Below, one piece after another: positions 40,643-49,736 of a stretch of DNA of 52,547 nt; position 1 is the first letter of the stretch; each line of letters opens with the position of its first letter. The stretch is from Pseudomonas paralactis (lineage in GTDB: Bacteria > Pseudomonadota > Gammaproteobacteria > Pseudomonadales > Pseudomonadaceae). The translations under genes and the position numbers were made by a program. The notes beneath the pieces were generated by a model. That model was not told where the DNA came from and did no database searches. It was given only the letters and a program-made list of their open reading frames with translations. Where the stretch lies: positions 1 to 52,547 of the forward strand of contig NZ_JYLN01000017.1 in the NCBI RefSeq assembly GCF_001439735.1, read 5' to 3'.

Positions 40643-40903
40643 TTACGATATTTTGAATGGCATAGCCAAAAAGTGACTTTGCTCTTTTGCACTCATGTAC
40701 TGTCCGTAGGTCGCAAAGTAATCTCCTGAGATCATCCTAACTTCCCAGTCTTCTAGTTGTCGTCCTGCTAGTTCTTGTGCGTAGTGAACACCGCAGACTG
40801 CTTGTCTGCGGACATCAGAGCGACCCTGAGTTTTATATTGCAAGCGGGCTAACCAAAAGCCGACAACCCCAGTAATCAGCATACAAAACTGCCATACGTT
40901 CAT
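40643..40903 (-). CDS. Small membrane-anchored protein (86 aa)
   Basis: An 86-residue protein from ATG 40903 after GAGAGGGA. One N-terminal membrane helix (F-C-M-L-I-T-G-V-V-G-F-W-L-A) and a soluble tail of about 65 residues (Q-T-Q-G-R-S-D-V-R-R-Q-A, Y-F-A-T-Y-G-Q-Y-M). It is AT-rich like the zinc-ribbon gene 67 bases downstream, with which it may form a unit. Unknown family. Confidence 0.65.
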   Translation of the reverse strand: MNVWQFCMLITGVVGFWLARLQYKTQGRSDVRRQAVCGVHYAQELAGRQLEDWEVRMISGDYFATYGQYMSAKEQSHFLAMPFKIS

Positions 40904-41151
40904 AAGCTTCCCTCTCAATTTGCCATCATTATGCCTTCACTCGGAAAGCTCTGGCAATTGAGTAGAAGCAATCGAAATCGCGTCAGGGCACGAATTCCCG
41001 CTACAGCCGAGAGTAAATAGGGACACACGTCCTGTGCGCTCGGTGTGCCCATTTGAGCGGATCACCGCCGAAGTGCCCGTAATCATTGGTCCAAACCGAA
41101 ATCTCTTGTCCAGTCTCTGAATGGCGGGTCACATCAGCCCTCATGCCGAAC
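40904..41151. other. Right end of the island, non-coding
   Basis: No convincing gene. It holds the second copy of the 21-nt direct repeat (41069-41089) and the possible right attachment core CAGTCTCTGA (41111-41120). Sequence becomes GC-rich again here. Host DNA resumes at the latest with the REPIN at 41152. Confidence 0.5.
41069..41089. repeat. 21-nt direct repeat, copy 2
   Basis: CGAAGTGCCCGTAaTCATTGG, one mismatch to 38336-38356, same strand, near the right end of the island. Confidence 0.7.
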
Positions 41152-41251
41152 TGTAGGAGCGAGCTTGCTCGCGAAAAACTCCCAGGCGCCACGTTCCTTC
41201 AACATGCACGCGCTATCGTTGACGTTTTTCGCGAGCAAGCTCGCTCCTACA
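41152..41251. repeat. REPIN, family 1, copy 4
   Basis: 100-bp REP doublet with the centre in the opposite orientation to copies 1-3. It is the first host-type element to the right of the island, just after the end of the DUF748 gene. Confidence 0.92.
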
Positions 41252-41265
41252 GAAGGTTATGACGG

Positions 41266-42342
41266 TTAATCAGCGCTGGGCTTGGGTTGTTCATAGCGGG
41301 CATTGAATGCCTGGATAAACCCATTGCGCAGAATCGCGATCACCGCAGAAAACGCACTGACATTCTGTTGATGCACACTACCGCTGAGCTCCACACGGGT
41401 GGCGAACTGGTTTTTACGCTGGTTTTTCAGCACCGTCTCGCTGGCACCGACCACGGCCTCCCAGATTGAGCGGAAGATGTTCTTGTCCTGGTTTTCGACG
41501 TCCTGTTGCCAGTCAAACACTTCAACATCGCGCAGCAGCGGCTTGATGTAGCCGGTGAGCCGGCCATTTTCAGCCTGGGCTTCGATCACCACGTCGCCCG
41601 TGCCGGCCTTGAAGTCAAACTTGCCATAGGCCGAGGCAAAGTCATTCATGCGCTTGAGTTGCAGGTCGCGGGCGCGGAAGCGGAACTCGAATTCTTCGAA
41701 ATCGCTCAGCGGATCAAAGGTGGCATTGGCTTCCAGAGGCGCCTGGCCTTGCAGCAGTGCCTTGCCTTCGAAGCGGGCGTCGCGCTTGCCTTTGACGTCC
41801 ACCACATTGGTCAGGTTGTAGAAGCTGGCGTTGACCGCAGTGGCGTTGATATTCACCTGAGGCTTGGAGGTGAAGTTATGGAAGGCAATCTCGCCGTCTT
41901 CGATGCGCACTTCGTTGAGGGTGATCGGCAGCAACTTGCGCAGTTGTTCCTGCCAGTCGGTGCCTTTACCCGTCTGGGACGCCTGCTTGTTGGCACCGCC
42001 ATCGACGAAGTTGATCTGCGGTCGCACAAAATGCCCCTCGGCGACGACGGCGTGGTCGTACCAGAGTGAATGCCAGCTCACCGCGAACTCGATCAACGGC
42101 GCCTTCACGAACGGCACCGGGACCTTGCCGTCCACCTTGACGATTTGCAGGCCGTTGATCCGGTAGGCGCCGCGCCACAGGGCCAGGTCCACATCGGCGA
42201 TTTCGCCGCGGTAATCGCCCATATTGGCGAGTTTATCGTTCAGGTAGTTGCGCACCAGATAGGGCAGCGCGATGTTCAAGGCAATCAGGACCAGCACCAG
42301 AGCGGCGATTGTCCCTAACGGCCAACTGTAACGACGTTTCAT
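41266..42342 (-). CDS. DUF748-family envelope protein
   Basis: A 358-residue protein with an N-terminal membrane anchor (residues about 8-28, L-G-T-I-A-A-L-V-L-V-L-I-A-L-N-I-A-L-P) and a beta-rich periplasmic region typical of DUF748/AsmA-like proteins (W-R-G-A-Y-R-I-N-G-L-Q-I-V-K; L-N-E-V-R-I-E-D-G-E-I-A-F-H-N-F). Such proteins are linked with outer-membrane assembly or lipid transport. ATG 42342 opens the anchor segment. Divergent from cysK. Confidence 0.88.
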   Translation of the reverse strand: MKRRYSWPLGTIAALVLVLIALNIALPYLVRNYLNDKLANMGDYRGEIADVDLALWRGAYRINGLQIVKVDGKVPVPFVKAPLIEFAVSWHSLWYDHAVVAEGHFVRPQINFVDGGANKQASQTGKGTDWQEQLRKLLPITLNEVRIEDGEIAFHNFTSKPQVNINATAVNASFYNLTNVVDVKGKRDARFEGKALLQGQAPLEANATFDPLSDFEEFEFRFRARDLQLKRMNDFASAYGKFDFKAGTGDVVIEAQAENGRLTGYIKPLLRDVEVFDWQQDVENQDKNIFRSIWEAVVGASETVLKNQRKNQFATRVELSGSVHQQNVSAFSAVIAILRNGFIQAFNARYEQPKPSAD

Positions 42343-42467
42343 GGGGCAGTTCTCCTTGCTTGTAGGAGATTGACTGTTCTGATGAGCGCAACGTTCCACC
42401 GTCTGGACGCCTCGCCGCACGAGGCATACCCTTGGGGCCTTCTTCAAAGTCGCCAACAGGATCGCTC

Positions 42468-43442
<975 letters not shown>

Positions 43443-43450
43443 ATCGACGG

Positions 43451-43548
43451 TAGGAGCGAGCTTGCTCGCGAAGAACCTGAGAGCGCCACGTTGTGTCAGT
43501 AAGCCCGCGTTATCGTTGACGTTCTTCGCGAGCAAGCTCGCTCCTACA
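43451..43548. repeat. REPIN, family 1, copy 5
   Basis: 98-bp REP doublet in the same orientation as copy 4, between cysK and the LpxO-like gene. Confidence 0.9.
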
Positions 43549-43693
43549 GGAGGGCAGGGGTGTTGATGCAGGTCAGTCTGTTTTCCTGGGCCTTCTGCAT
43601 AATGGCTCAAGTGTTTATCATGGCCGGCTGTTACGTCTGGTTTCCCGTTGACGCAAGTTTGCCGGCCAGACGCTTATTTCCAGGAGTTGCTGC

Positions 43694-44632
43694 ATGACCT
43701 TTTCTTTGGCCGCCAAACTGTCGGTGTTGCTGCTGTTTATCGGCAGCACGCTGTACGTGCACCTGCGTGGCAAGGCCCGTTTGCCGATGCTGCGCCAGTT
43801 CGTCAACCATTCGGCGCTGTTCGCCCCCTATAACGCCTTGATGTACCTGTTTTCCGCGGTGCCGTCCAAGCCGTACCTGGACCGCAGCAAGTTCCCGGAA
43901 CTGGATGTGCTCAAGGACAACTGGGAAGTGATCCGCGAAGAGGCCATGCACCTGTTCGATGAGGGCTACATCCGCGCTGCTGAAAAGAACAACGACGCCG
44001 GTTTCGGTTCGTTCTTCAAGAAGGGCTGGAAGCGTTTCTACCTAAAGTGGTACGACAAGCCGTTGCCGTCGGCCGAGGCGCTGTGCCCCAAGACCGTGGC
44101 GCTGGTCAGCAGCATTCCCAACGTCAAGGGCGCGATGTTTGCGCTATTGCCGGGCGGCAGCCACCTGAACCCGCACCGCGACCCGTTCGCCGGTTCCCTG
44201 CGTTATCACCTGGGGCTGTCCACGCCGAACTCCGACGATTGCCGCATTTTCGTTGACGGCCAGGTCTACGCCTGGCGCGACGGTGAAGACGTGATGTTCG
44301 ACGAAACCTACGTGCATTGGGTCAAGAACGAAACCGAGCAGACCCGTGTGATCCTGTTCTGCGACATCGAACGGCCGTTGAGCAACCGCTTGATGACCCG
44401 CATCAACCGCTGGGTCAGCAAGCAGCTGGGCCGCGCCACGGCCCCGCAGAACCTTGATGACGAGCGCGTGGGCGGCATCAACCAGGCGTATGCCTGGAGC
44501 AAGACCTTCAGCGACAAGTTCAGCGGCCAGGTCAAACAGTGGAAGCGCAAGCATCCCAAGGCCTACCGCATTGCACGGCCGGTGCTGGCGGTAGTCGTCC
44601 TGGTACTGCTGTGGAAGTGGCTGTTCGGCTAA
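43694..44632 (+). CDS. lpxO: Aspartyl/asparaginyl beta-hydroxylase, LpxO-like
   Basis: A 312-residue Fe(II)/2-oxoglutarate dioxygenase with an N-terminal membrane segment (about 5-22) and a C-terminal one (about 290-310). Iron-binding candidates are H161/D163 in N-P-H-R-D-P-F and H208 in T-Y-V-H-W-V; the Y-H-L-G-L segment is typical. LpxO 2-hydroxylates a lipid A acyl chain at the inner membrane; this role is inferred from family resemblance. AGGAG precedes ATG 43694. A strong terminator follows. Confidence 0.88.
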   Translation: MTFSLAAKLSVLLLFIGSTLYVHLRGKARLPMLRQFVNHSALFAPYNALMYLFSAVPSKPYLDRSKFPELDVLKDNWEVIREEAMHLFDEGYIRAAEKNNDAGFGSFFKKGWKRFYLKWYDKPLPSAEALCPKTVALVSSIPNVKGAMFALLPGGSHLNPHRDPFAGSLRYHLGLSTPNSDDCRIFVDGQVYAWRDGEDVMFDETYVHWVKNETEQTRVILFCDIERPLSNRLMTRINRWVSKQLGRATAPQNLDDERVGGINQAYAWSKTFSDKFSGQVKQWKRKHPKAYRIARPVLAVVVLVLLWKWLFG

Positions 44633-44644
44633 ACCGCACACCAT

Positions 44645-44682
44645 AAAAAAGGCGCTGTATTGAAGGATGCAGCGCCTTTTTT
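44645..44682 (+). terminator. Rho-independent terminator
   Basis: AAAAAAGGCGCTG / CAGCGCCTTTTTT stem (13 bp) with a 12-base loop, 13 bases after the LpxO-like gene. The A- and T-tracts make it usable from both sides. Confidence 0.92.
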
Positions 44683-44702
44683 ATGCCTGGAATGTGATCA
44701 AA

Positions 44703-44730
44703 ACTGTGGGAGCTGGCTTGCCTGCGATGG
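44703..44730. repeat. Single REP unit (family 2) left of the structured repeat
   Basis: CTGTGGGAGCTGGCTTGCCTGCGATG, 7 bases before the GTATC end of the element at 44737. The same spacing is seen at the other copy. A matching inverted unit (CGCAGGTAAGCCAGCTCCCA) lies at about 45199-45218 on the far side. Confidence 0.8.
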
Positions 44731-44736
44731 TCATAA

Positions 44737-45182
44737 GTATCTACACAACTTTGGTGCGAAGCCGGACCTGTGGGAGGGGGCTTGCCCCCGATGGCGGCCT
44801 AAGAGCCGACCTGGATGCTGGGCTTTGATCGAGTACATATCCGTTATTTGGGTAACGGCTGCTATTGGTTCCGCTTTTACAGCGGGTCACTTTGGAAAAG
44901 AGCCCCAAAGTAACCAAAGGGCTCTTGCCCCACCACTCGGCACCTCGCCTAGGCTCGGTGTGCCCGTAATCCGCCATGGATTTGGGGGGCCGCCGCCACG
45001 CGCCATCCATGGCGCGGGGCGGCTAAACCGGCATCCCTGCCGGTTTACCCCCCAAATCCCTGTCGAATTCCGGCCAGCGTGGTTTGACGGGGCGCCTAAG
45101 ATCAAGATCAAAAGCAGATCAAGAGCAAGAGCGACTCGCTTCGCATCGTGGTTACGGTTGGCAGTGGCTATAAAAAAGTTGG
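44737..45182. mobile_element. MITE-like structured repeat, copy 2 (about 446 bp)
   Basis: Inverted, diverged copy of 21311-21742. It keeps the GTATCTACACAACTTT left end, the REP core and the central stem with two hairpins (about 44972-45060), but its right end has lost the terminal inverted repeat (AAAAGTT then GGCTGACCC instead of GTGTAGATAC). It lies between two inverted REP units. Non-coding. The conservation of the folded centre against decay of one end suggests the structure matters or that this copy is immobile. Confidence 0.72.
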
Positions 45183-45236
45183 CTGACCCACCGCTTTCGC
45201 AGGTAAGCCAGCTCCCACCTTTGATCAGCGTTGCTC

Positions 45237-47978
45237 TTAAGAGGCGATCAACTGGCGCAGCACGTAGTGCAAGATCCCACCGGCCTTGAAGTACTCCACT
45301 TCATTCAAGGTATCAATCCGGCACAGCACCTCAACCTTCTCGCTGCTGCCATCGTCCCGAGTGATCACCAACGTCAGGTTCATGCGCGGCTCGATCTCGG
45401 CATCGGTCAGCCCGAGGATGTCGATCTTCTCCTTGCCGTTGAGCTTGAGCGTCTTGCGGTTCTGATCCAGCTTGAACTGCAACGGCAACACGCCCATGCC
45501 TACCAGGTTGGAGCGGTGGATACGCTCGAAGCTCTCGGCGATCACCGCCTTGACGCCCAGCAGGTTAGTGCCCTTGGCCGCCCAGTCGCGGCTGGAGCCG
45601 GTGCCGTATTCCTGGCCTGCGATCACCACCAGGGGTGTACCTGAGGCCTGGTACTTCATCGACGCATCGTAGATCGCCATTTTTTCGCCGGTGGGGATAT
45701 ACAGCGTGTTACCGCCTTCTTCGCCGCCGAGCATTTCATTGCGGATACGGATGTTGGCAAAGGTGCCGCGCATCATCACTTCATGGTTGCCACGGCGTGA
45801 GCCGTAGGAGTTGAAGTCACGCGGTTCCACGCCTTGCTCGCGCAGGTAGCGCCCGGCGGGGCTGTCGGTCTTGATATTACCGGCAGGGGAGATGTGGTCA
45901 GTGGTCACCGAATCCCCCAGCAACGCCAGCACATTGGCGCCCTTGACGTCCTTGATCACCGGCAGCGGGCCGCCAATGTCATCGAAGAACGGTGGGTGCT
46001 GGATGTAAGTGGAGTCCTTTTGCCACACGTAGGTCGCCGCTTGCGGCACTTCGATCGCCTGCCATTGCTCGTCACCGGCAAACACCTCGGCGTATTCCTT
46101 GTGGAACATGCTGGTGCTGACCTGGGCGACGGCGTCAGCGATTTCCTGGCTGCTGGGCCAGATGTCCTTCAGGTACACCGGATTACCCTGCTGGTCATTG
46201 CCCAGCGGCTCGCTGCTGATATCGATGCGCACGGTACCGGCCAATGCGTAGGCGACTACCAGGGGCGGCGAGGCCAGCCAGTTGGTTTTCACCAAGGGGT
46301 GCACGCGGCCTTCGAAGTTGCGGTTACCGGACAACACCGAAGCGACGGCGAGGTCGGCTTTCTGGATGGCTTTTTCAATCGGCTCCGGCAGCGGGCCCGA
46401 GTTACCAATGCAGGTGGTGCAGCCGTAGCCCACCAGGTCGAAGCCGAGCTTGTCCAGGTACTGGGTGAGGCCCGCCGCCTTGTAGTAGTCGGTGACCACC
46501 TTGGAACCCGGTGCCAGCGAGCTTTTCACCCAGGGCTTGCGGGTCAGGCCTTTTTCCACGGCCTTTTTCGCCACCAGCCCGGCCGCCATCATCACGCTGG
46601 GGTTGGAAGTGTTGGTGCAGGAGGTGATCGCGGCGATTACCACCGCGCCGTTTTTCAGGCGATAGGTGTTGCCTTCATATTCATAATCGGCCTCGCCGAC
46701 CAGGTCGGCGTTGCCCACGGCTACACCGCCACCGCCTTCGCTTTCCAGGCGGCCTTCTTCCTTACTGGTGGGCTTGAATTGCAGGTCGAGGAAGTCGCTG
46801 AACGCTTGGCCGACATTCGGCAGCGATACCCGGTCTTGCGGGCGCTTGGGCCCGGCAAGGCTGGCTTCGACGCTGCCCATGTCCAGGGCCAGGGTGTCGG
46901 TGAACACCGGTTCCTGACCGGCGTTGCGCCACAGGCCCTGGGCCTTGGTATAGGCCTCCACCAGTTTGACCGTTTCAGCCGGGCGACCGGACAGACGCAG
47001 GTAGTCCAGGGTCACCTCATCCACCGGGAAAAAGCCGCAGGTAGCGCCGTATTCCGGCGCCATATTGGCGATGGTGGCACGGTCTGCCAGGGGCAAATCG
47101 GCCAGGCCATCACCGTAGAATTCGACGAATTTACCCACCACGCCTTTCTTGCGCAGCATTTGCGTCACGGTGAGCACCAGGTCGGTGGCGGTGATGCCTT
47201 CCTTGAGCTTGCCGGTGAGTTTGAAGCCGATCACTTCCGGGATCAGCATCGACACCGGCTGGCCGAGCATGGCCGCTTCGGCTTCGATCCCGCCCACGCC
47301 CCAGCCCAGTACGCCAAGGCCGTTGATCATGGTGGTGTGGGAGTCGGTGCCAACCAGGGTGTCGGGGAAGGCGTAGGTGCGGCCGTCTTCCTCTTTGGTC
47401 CACACGGTGCGGCCCAGGTATTCGAGGTTGACCTGGTGGCAGATGCCGGTACCCGGCGGTACCACGCTGAAGTTGTCAAAGGCGCTCTGGCCCCAGCGCA
47501 GGAAGGCGTAGCGTTCTCCGTTACGCTGCATTTCGATGTCGACGTTCTGCTCAAAGGCACTGTGGCTGCCGAACTTGTCGACCATCACCGAGTGGTCGAT
47601 CACCAGGTCCACCGGCGACAGCGGGTTGATGCGCTGCGGGTCACCGCCGGCCTTGGCCACGGCGGCGCGCATGGCGGCCAGGTCGACCACGGCGGGTACC
47701 CCGGTAAAGTCCTGCATCAGCACGCGGGCGGGGCGATACTGGATCTCGCGGTCCGACTGGCGCTCTTTGAGCCAGGCGGCGATGGCTTTGAGGTCGGTGC
47801 CGGTAACGGTCTTGGCATCTTCCCAGCGCAGCAGGTTTTCCAGCAGCACCTTGAGCGACATCGGCAGCTTGTCCAGATCACCCAGGCTCTTGGCGGCTTC
47901 GGGCAGGCTGAAGTAGTGGTAGGTCTTGCTGTCTATTTGCAGTGTCTTAAGGGTTCTCAGGCTATCAAGGGATGACAT
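45237..47978 (-). CDS. acnA: Aconitate hydratase A
   Basis: A 913-residue AcnA-type [4Fe-4S] aconitase of the TCA cycle. Cluster cysteines lie in T-S-C-T-N-T-S-N-P-S and C-T-T-C-I-G-N-S-G; substrate-binding G-T-D-S-H-T-T and the swivelling domain G-S-S-R-D-W-A-A-K-G are intact. ATG 47978 has AAGGAG seven bases before it. Divergent from rlmM over a 196-bp gap with a palindrome. Confidence 0.97.
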   Translation of the reverse strand: MSSLDSLRTLKTLQIDSKTYHYFSLPEAAKSLGDLDKLPMSLKVLLENLLRWEDAKTVTGTDLKAIAAWLKERQSDREIQYRPARVLMQDFTGVPAVVDLAAMRAAVAKAGGDPQRINPLSPVDLVIDHSVMVDKFGSHSAFEQNVDIEMQRNGERYAFLRWGQSAFDNFSVVPPGTGICHQVNLEYLGRTVWTKEEDGRTYAFPDTLVGTDSHTTMINGLGVLGWGVGGIEAEAAMLGQPVSMLIPEVIGFKLTGKLKEGITATDLVLTVTQMLRKKGVVGKFVEFYGDGLADLPLADRATIANMAPEYGATCGFFPVDEVTLDYLRLSGRPAETVKLVEAYTKAQGLWRNAGQEPVFTDTLALDMGSVEASLAGPKRPQDRVSLPNVGQAFSDFLDLQFKPTSKEEGRLESEGGGGVAVGNADLVGEADYEYEGNTYRLKNGAVVIAAITSCTNTSNPSVMMAAGLVAKKAVEKGLTRKPWVKSSLAPGSKVVTDYYKAAGLTQYLDKLGFDLVGYGCTTCIGNSGPLPEPIEKAIQKADLAVASVLSGNRNFEGRVHPLVKTNWLASPPLVVAYALAGTVRIDISSEPLGNDQQGNPVYLKDIWPSSQEIADAVAQVSTSMFHKEYAEVFAGDEQWQAIEVPQAATYVWQKDSTYIQHPPFFDDIGGPLPVIKDVKGANVLALLGDSVTTDHISPAGNIKTDSPAGRYLREQGVEPRDFNSYGSRRGNHEVMMRGTFANIRIRNEMLGGEEGGNTLYIPTGEKMAIYDASMKYQASGTPLVVIAGQEYGTGSSRDWAAKGTNLLGVKAVIAESFERIHRSNLVGMGVLPLQFKLDQNRKTLKLNGKEKIDILGLTDAEIEPRMNLTLVITRDDGSSEKVEVLCRIDTLNEVEYFKAGGILHYVLRQLIAS

Positions 47979-48025
47979 TACATGACTCCTTATGGTCCGC
48001 ACGGCTACGGACCTGACGGGACGAA

Positions 48026-48047
48026 CAGAGCTAACACGTTAGCGCTG
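48026..48047. promoter_or_regulatory. Palindrome in the acnA-rlmM gap
   Basis: CAG-a-GCTAAC-ac-GTTAGC-g-CTG, a near-perfect 22-bp palindrome 48 bases upstream of the acnA start, followed by TTAGCAGGCTAA at about 48054. The repeated GCTAA/TTAGC half-sites look like an operator; the regulator is unknown. Confidence 0.5.
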
Positions 48048-48174
48048 TTTTCATTAGCAGGCTAATAACTGGACTCTATCGCCGAGCCCAAGGTTCCGAA
48101 CTCGGCTATCATGCGCGCGTTTTCATGACAGGCATTGCGATAGCGCAAGGTCAGTTGATTCACCAGGAGAGTCG

Positions 48175-49251
48175 ATGAACACCCTTTTTATGCACTGCCG
48201 CCCGGGTTTTGAAGGCGAAGTCTGTTCCGAGATCGCGGAACACGCCGCGCGCCTGAACGTGTCCGGCTATGCCAAGGCCAAAACCGGCAGCGCCTGCGCC
48301 GAATTTGTCTGCACTGAAGAAGACGGCGCCCAGCGCCTGATGCACGGCCAGCGCTTTGCCGAGCTGATCTTCCCAAGGCAGTGGGCGCGCGGGGTGTTTA
48401 TCGACCTGCCGGAAACCGACCGTATCAGCGTGATCCTCGCCCACCTGCGCGAGTTCCCGACGTGCGGCAGCCTGTGGCTGGAAATGGTCGACACCAATGA
48501 CGGCAAGGAACTCTCCAACTTCTGCAAGAAGTTCGAAGTGCACCTGCGCAAAGCTCTGCTTAACGCCGGCAAGCTGGTGGACGACCCGAGCAAGCCGCGC
48601 CTGCTGCTGACCTTCAAAAGTGGCCGTGAAGTGTTCATGGGCCTGGCCGAGTCGAATAACTCGGCGATGTGGCCGATGGGCATCCCGCGCCTCAAGTTCC
48701 CGCGTGACGCGCCCAGCCGCTCGACCCTGAAGCTGGAAGAAGCCTGGCATCACTTTATTCCCCGTGATCAGTGGGACGAGCGCCTGCACGGCGACATGAC
48801 TGGCGTGGACCTCGGTGCAGCGCCGGGCGGCTGGACCTGGCAACTGGTCAACCGTGGCATGCTGGTCACCGCTATCGACAACGGCCCCATGGCCGAAAGC
48901 CTGATGGATACCGGCCTGGTGCAACACCTGATGGCTGACGGCTTTACCTTCGTGCCCAAGCAGCCGGTGGACTGGATGGTCTGCGATATCGTTGAGAAGC
49001 CCGCTCGCAACGCGGCACTCTTGGAAACGTGGATTGGCGAAGGGCATTGCCGCGAGGCGGTGGTCAACCTGAAGCTGCCGATGAAACAGCGTTACGCCGA
49101 AGTGAAGCGTTTGCTGGAGCGCATCGAAGAGGGCTTCAAGGCGCGTGGCATTCGTGTGGAGATCGGCTGCAAGCAGCTCTACCATGATCGCGAAGAAGTG
49201 ACATGTCACCTGCGCCGCCTGGTAGATGTAAAGAAATCCAAAGGCCGCTGA
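48175..49251 (+). CDS. rlmM: 23S rRNA 2'-O-ribose C2498 methyltransferase
   Basis: A 358-residue RlmM enzyme. An N-terminal THUMP-like domain is followed by the Rossmann methyltransferase domain with D-L-G-A-A-P-G-G-W (212-220); the family's K-D-K-E-type residues are spread over W-M-V-C-D-I-V and V-N-L-K-L-P-M-K. Cytoplasmic, acts on 23S rRNA. AGGAG precedes the ATG at 48175. Confidence 0.95.
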   Translation: MNTLFMHCRPGFEGEVCSEIAEHAARLNVSGYAKAKTGSACAEFVCTEEDGAQRLMHGQRFAELIFPRQWARGVFIDLPETDRISVILAHLREFPTCGSLWLEMVDTNDGKELSNFCKKFEVHLRKALLNAGKLVDDPSKPRLLLTFKSGREVFMGLAESNNSAMWPMGIPRLKFPRDAPSRSTLKLEEAWHHFIPRDQWDERLHGDMTGVDLGAAPGGWTWQLVNRGMLVTAIDNGPMAESLMDTGLVQHLMADGFTFVPKQPVDWMVCDIVEKPARNAALLETWIGEGHCREAVVNLKLPMKQRYAEVKRLLERIEEGFKARGIRVEIGCKQLYHDREEVTCHLRRLVDVKKSKGR

Positions 49252-49257
49252 TATTAA

Positions 49258-49350
49258 ATGTGGGAGCTGGCTTGCCTGCGAAAGCGGTATAACAGTCGAA
49301 GTTTATGTTGAATGTGCCCCCGTCATCGCGGGCAAGCCCGCTCCCACATT
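49258..49350. repeat. REPIN, family 2
   Basis: Two inverted REP units, AATGTGGGAGCTGGCTTGCC at the left and GCGGGCAAGCCCGCTCCCAC at the right, around an AT-richer 40-base centre, in the rlmM-tusA gap. Confidence 0.85.
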
Positions 49351-49380
49351 GTTGAGCGGTGCCAGTTTTAGGAGTGAAGT

Positions 49381-49626
49381 ATGAGTCTTGAACAGCCTGT
49401 CGACGGCACCCTCGACGCCACCGGCCTCAACTGCCCGGAACCCGTGATGATGCTGCACCAGCACATCCGCGACCTGCCGGCGGGCGGCCTGCTCAAGGTG
49501 ATCGCGACCGACCCGTCGACCCGTCGCGATATCCCCAAGTTCTGCGTGTTTCTCGACCATGAACTGGTGCGTCAGCAGGAAGATGCTGGCACCTACCTGT
49601 ACTGGATCCGCAAGAAAGTCGAGTGA
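49381..49626 (+). CDS. tusA: Sulfur carrier protein TusA
   Basis: An 81-residue sulfur-relay protein with the active cysteine C18 in T-G-L-N-C-P-E-P, which receives sulfur from IscS-type desulfurase for tRNA 2-thiolation and molybdenum cofactor work. AGGAG nearby supports ATG 49381. It stands between two REPINs. Confidence 0.95.
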   Translation: MSLEQPVDGTLDATGLNCPEPVMMLHQHIRDLPAGGLLKVIATDPSTRRDIPKFCVFLDHELVRQQEDAGTYLYWIRKKVE

Positions 49627-49637
49627 CCCGGAACCCT

Positions 49638-49736
49638 TGTAGGAGCGAGCTTGCTCGCGAAAAACCAGAGAGCGCCGCGTTAAATCAGGAACGCTGCGTT
49701 ATCGTTAACGTTTTTCGCGAGCAAGCTCGCTCCTAC
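49638..49736. repeat. REPIN, family 1, copy 6
   Basis: 99-bp REP doublet in the orientation of copies 4 and 5. Its right end (complement of TAGGAGC) contains the stop codon of the MATE gene (49733-49735). Confidence 0.92.

Noticed and set aside
41001..41192. 63-codon minus-strand frame at the right island end
   Set aside because: Its first part is translated REPIN sequence and no proper start exists; only the 21-nt repeat in it is kept as an observation.
45834..47975. 713-codon plus-strand frame
   Set aside because: Exactly antisense to acnA, which has all aconitase motifs; composition is of a shadow frame.
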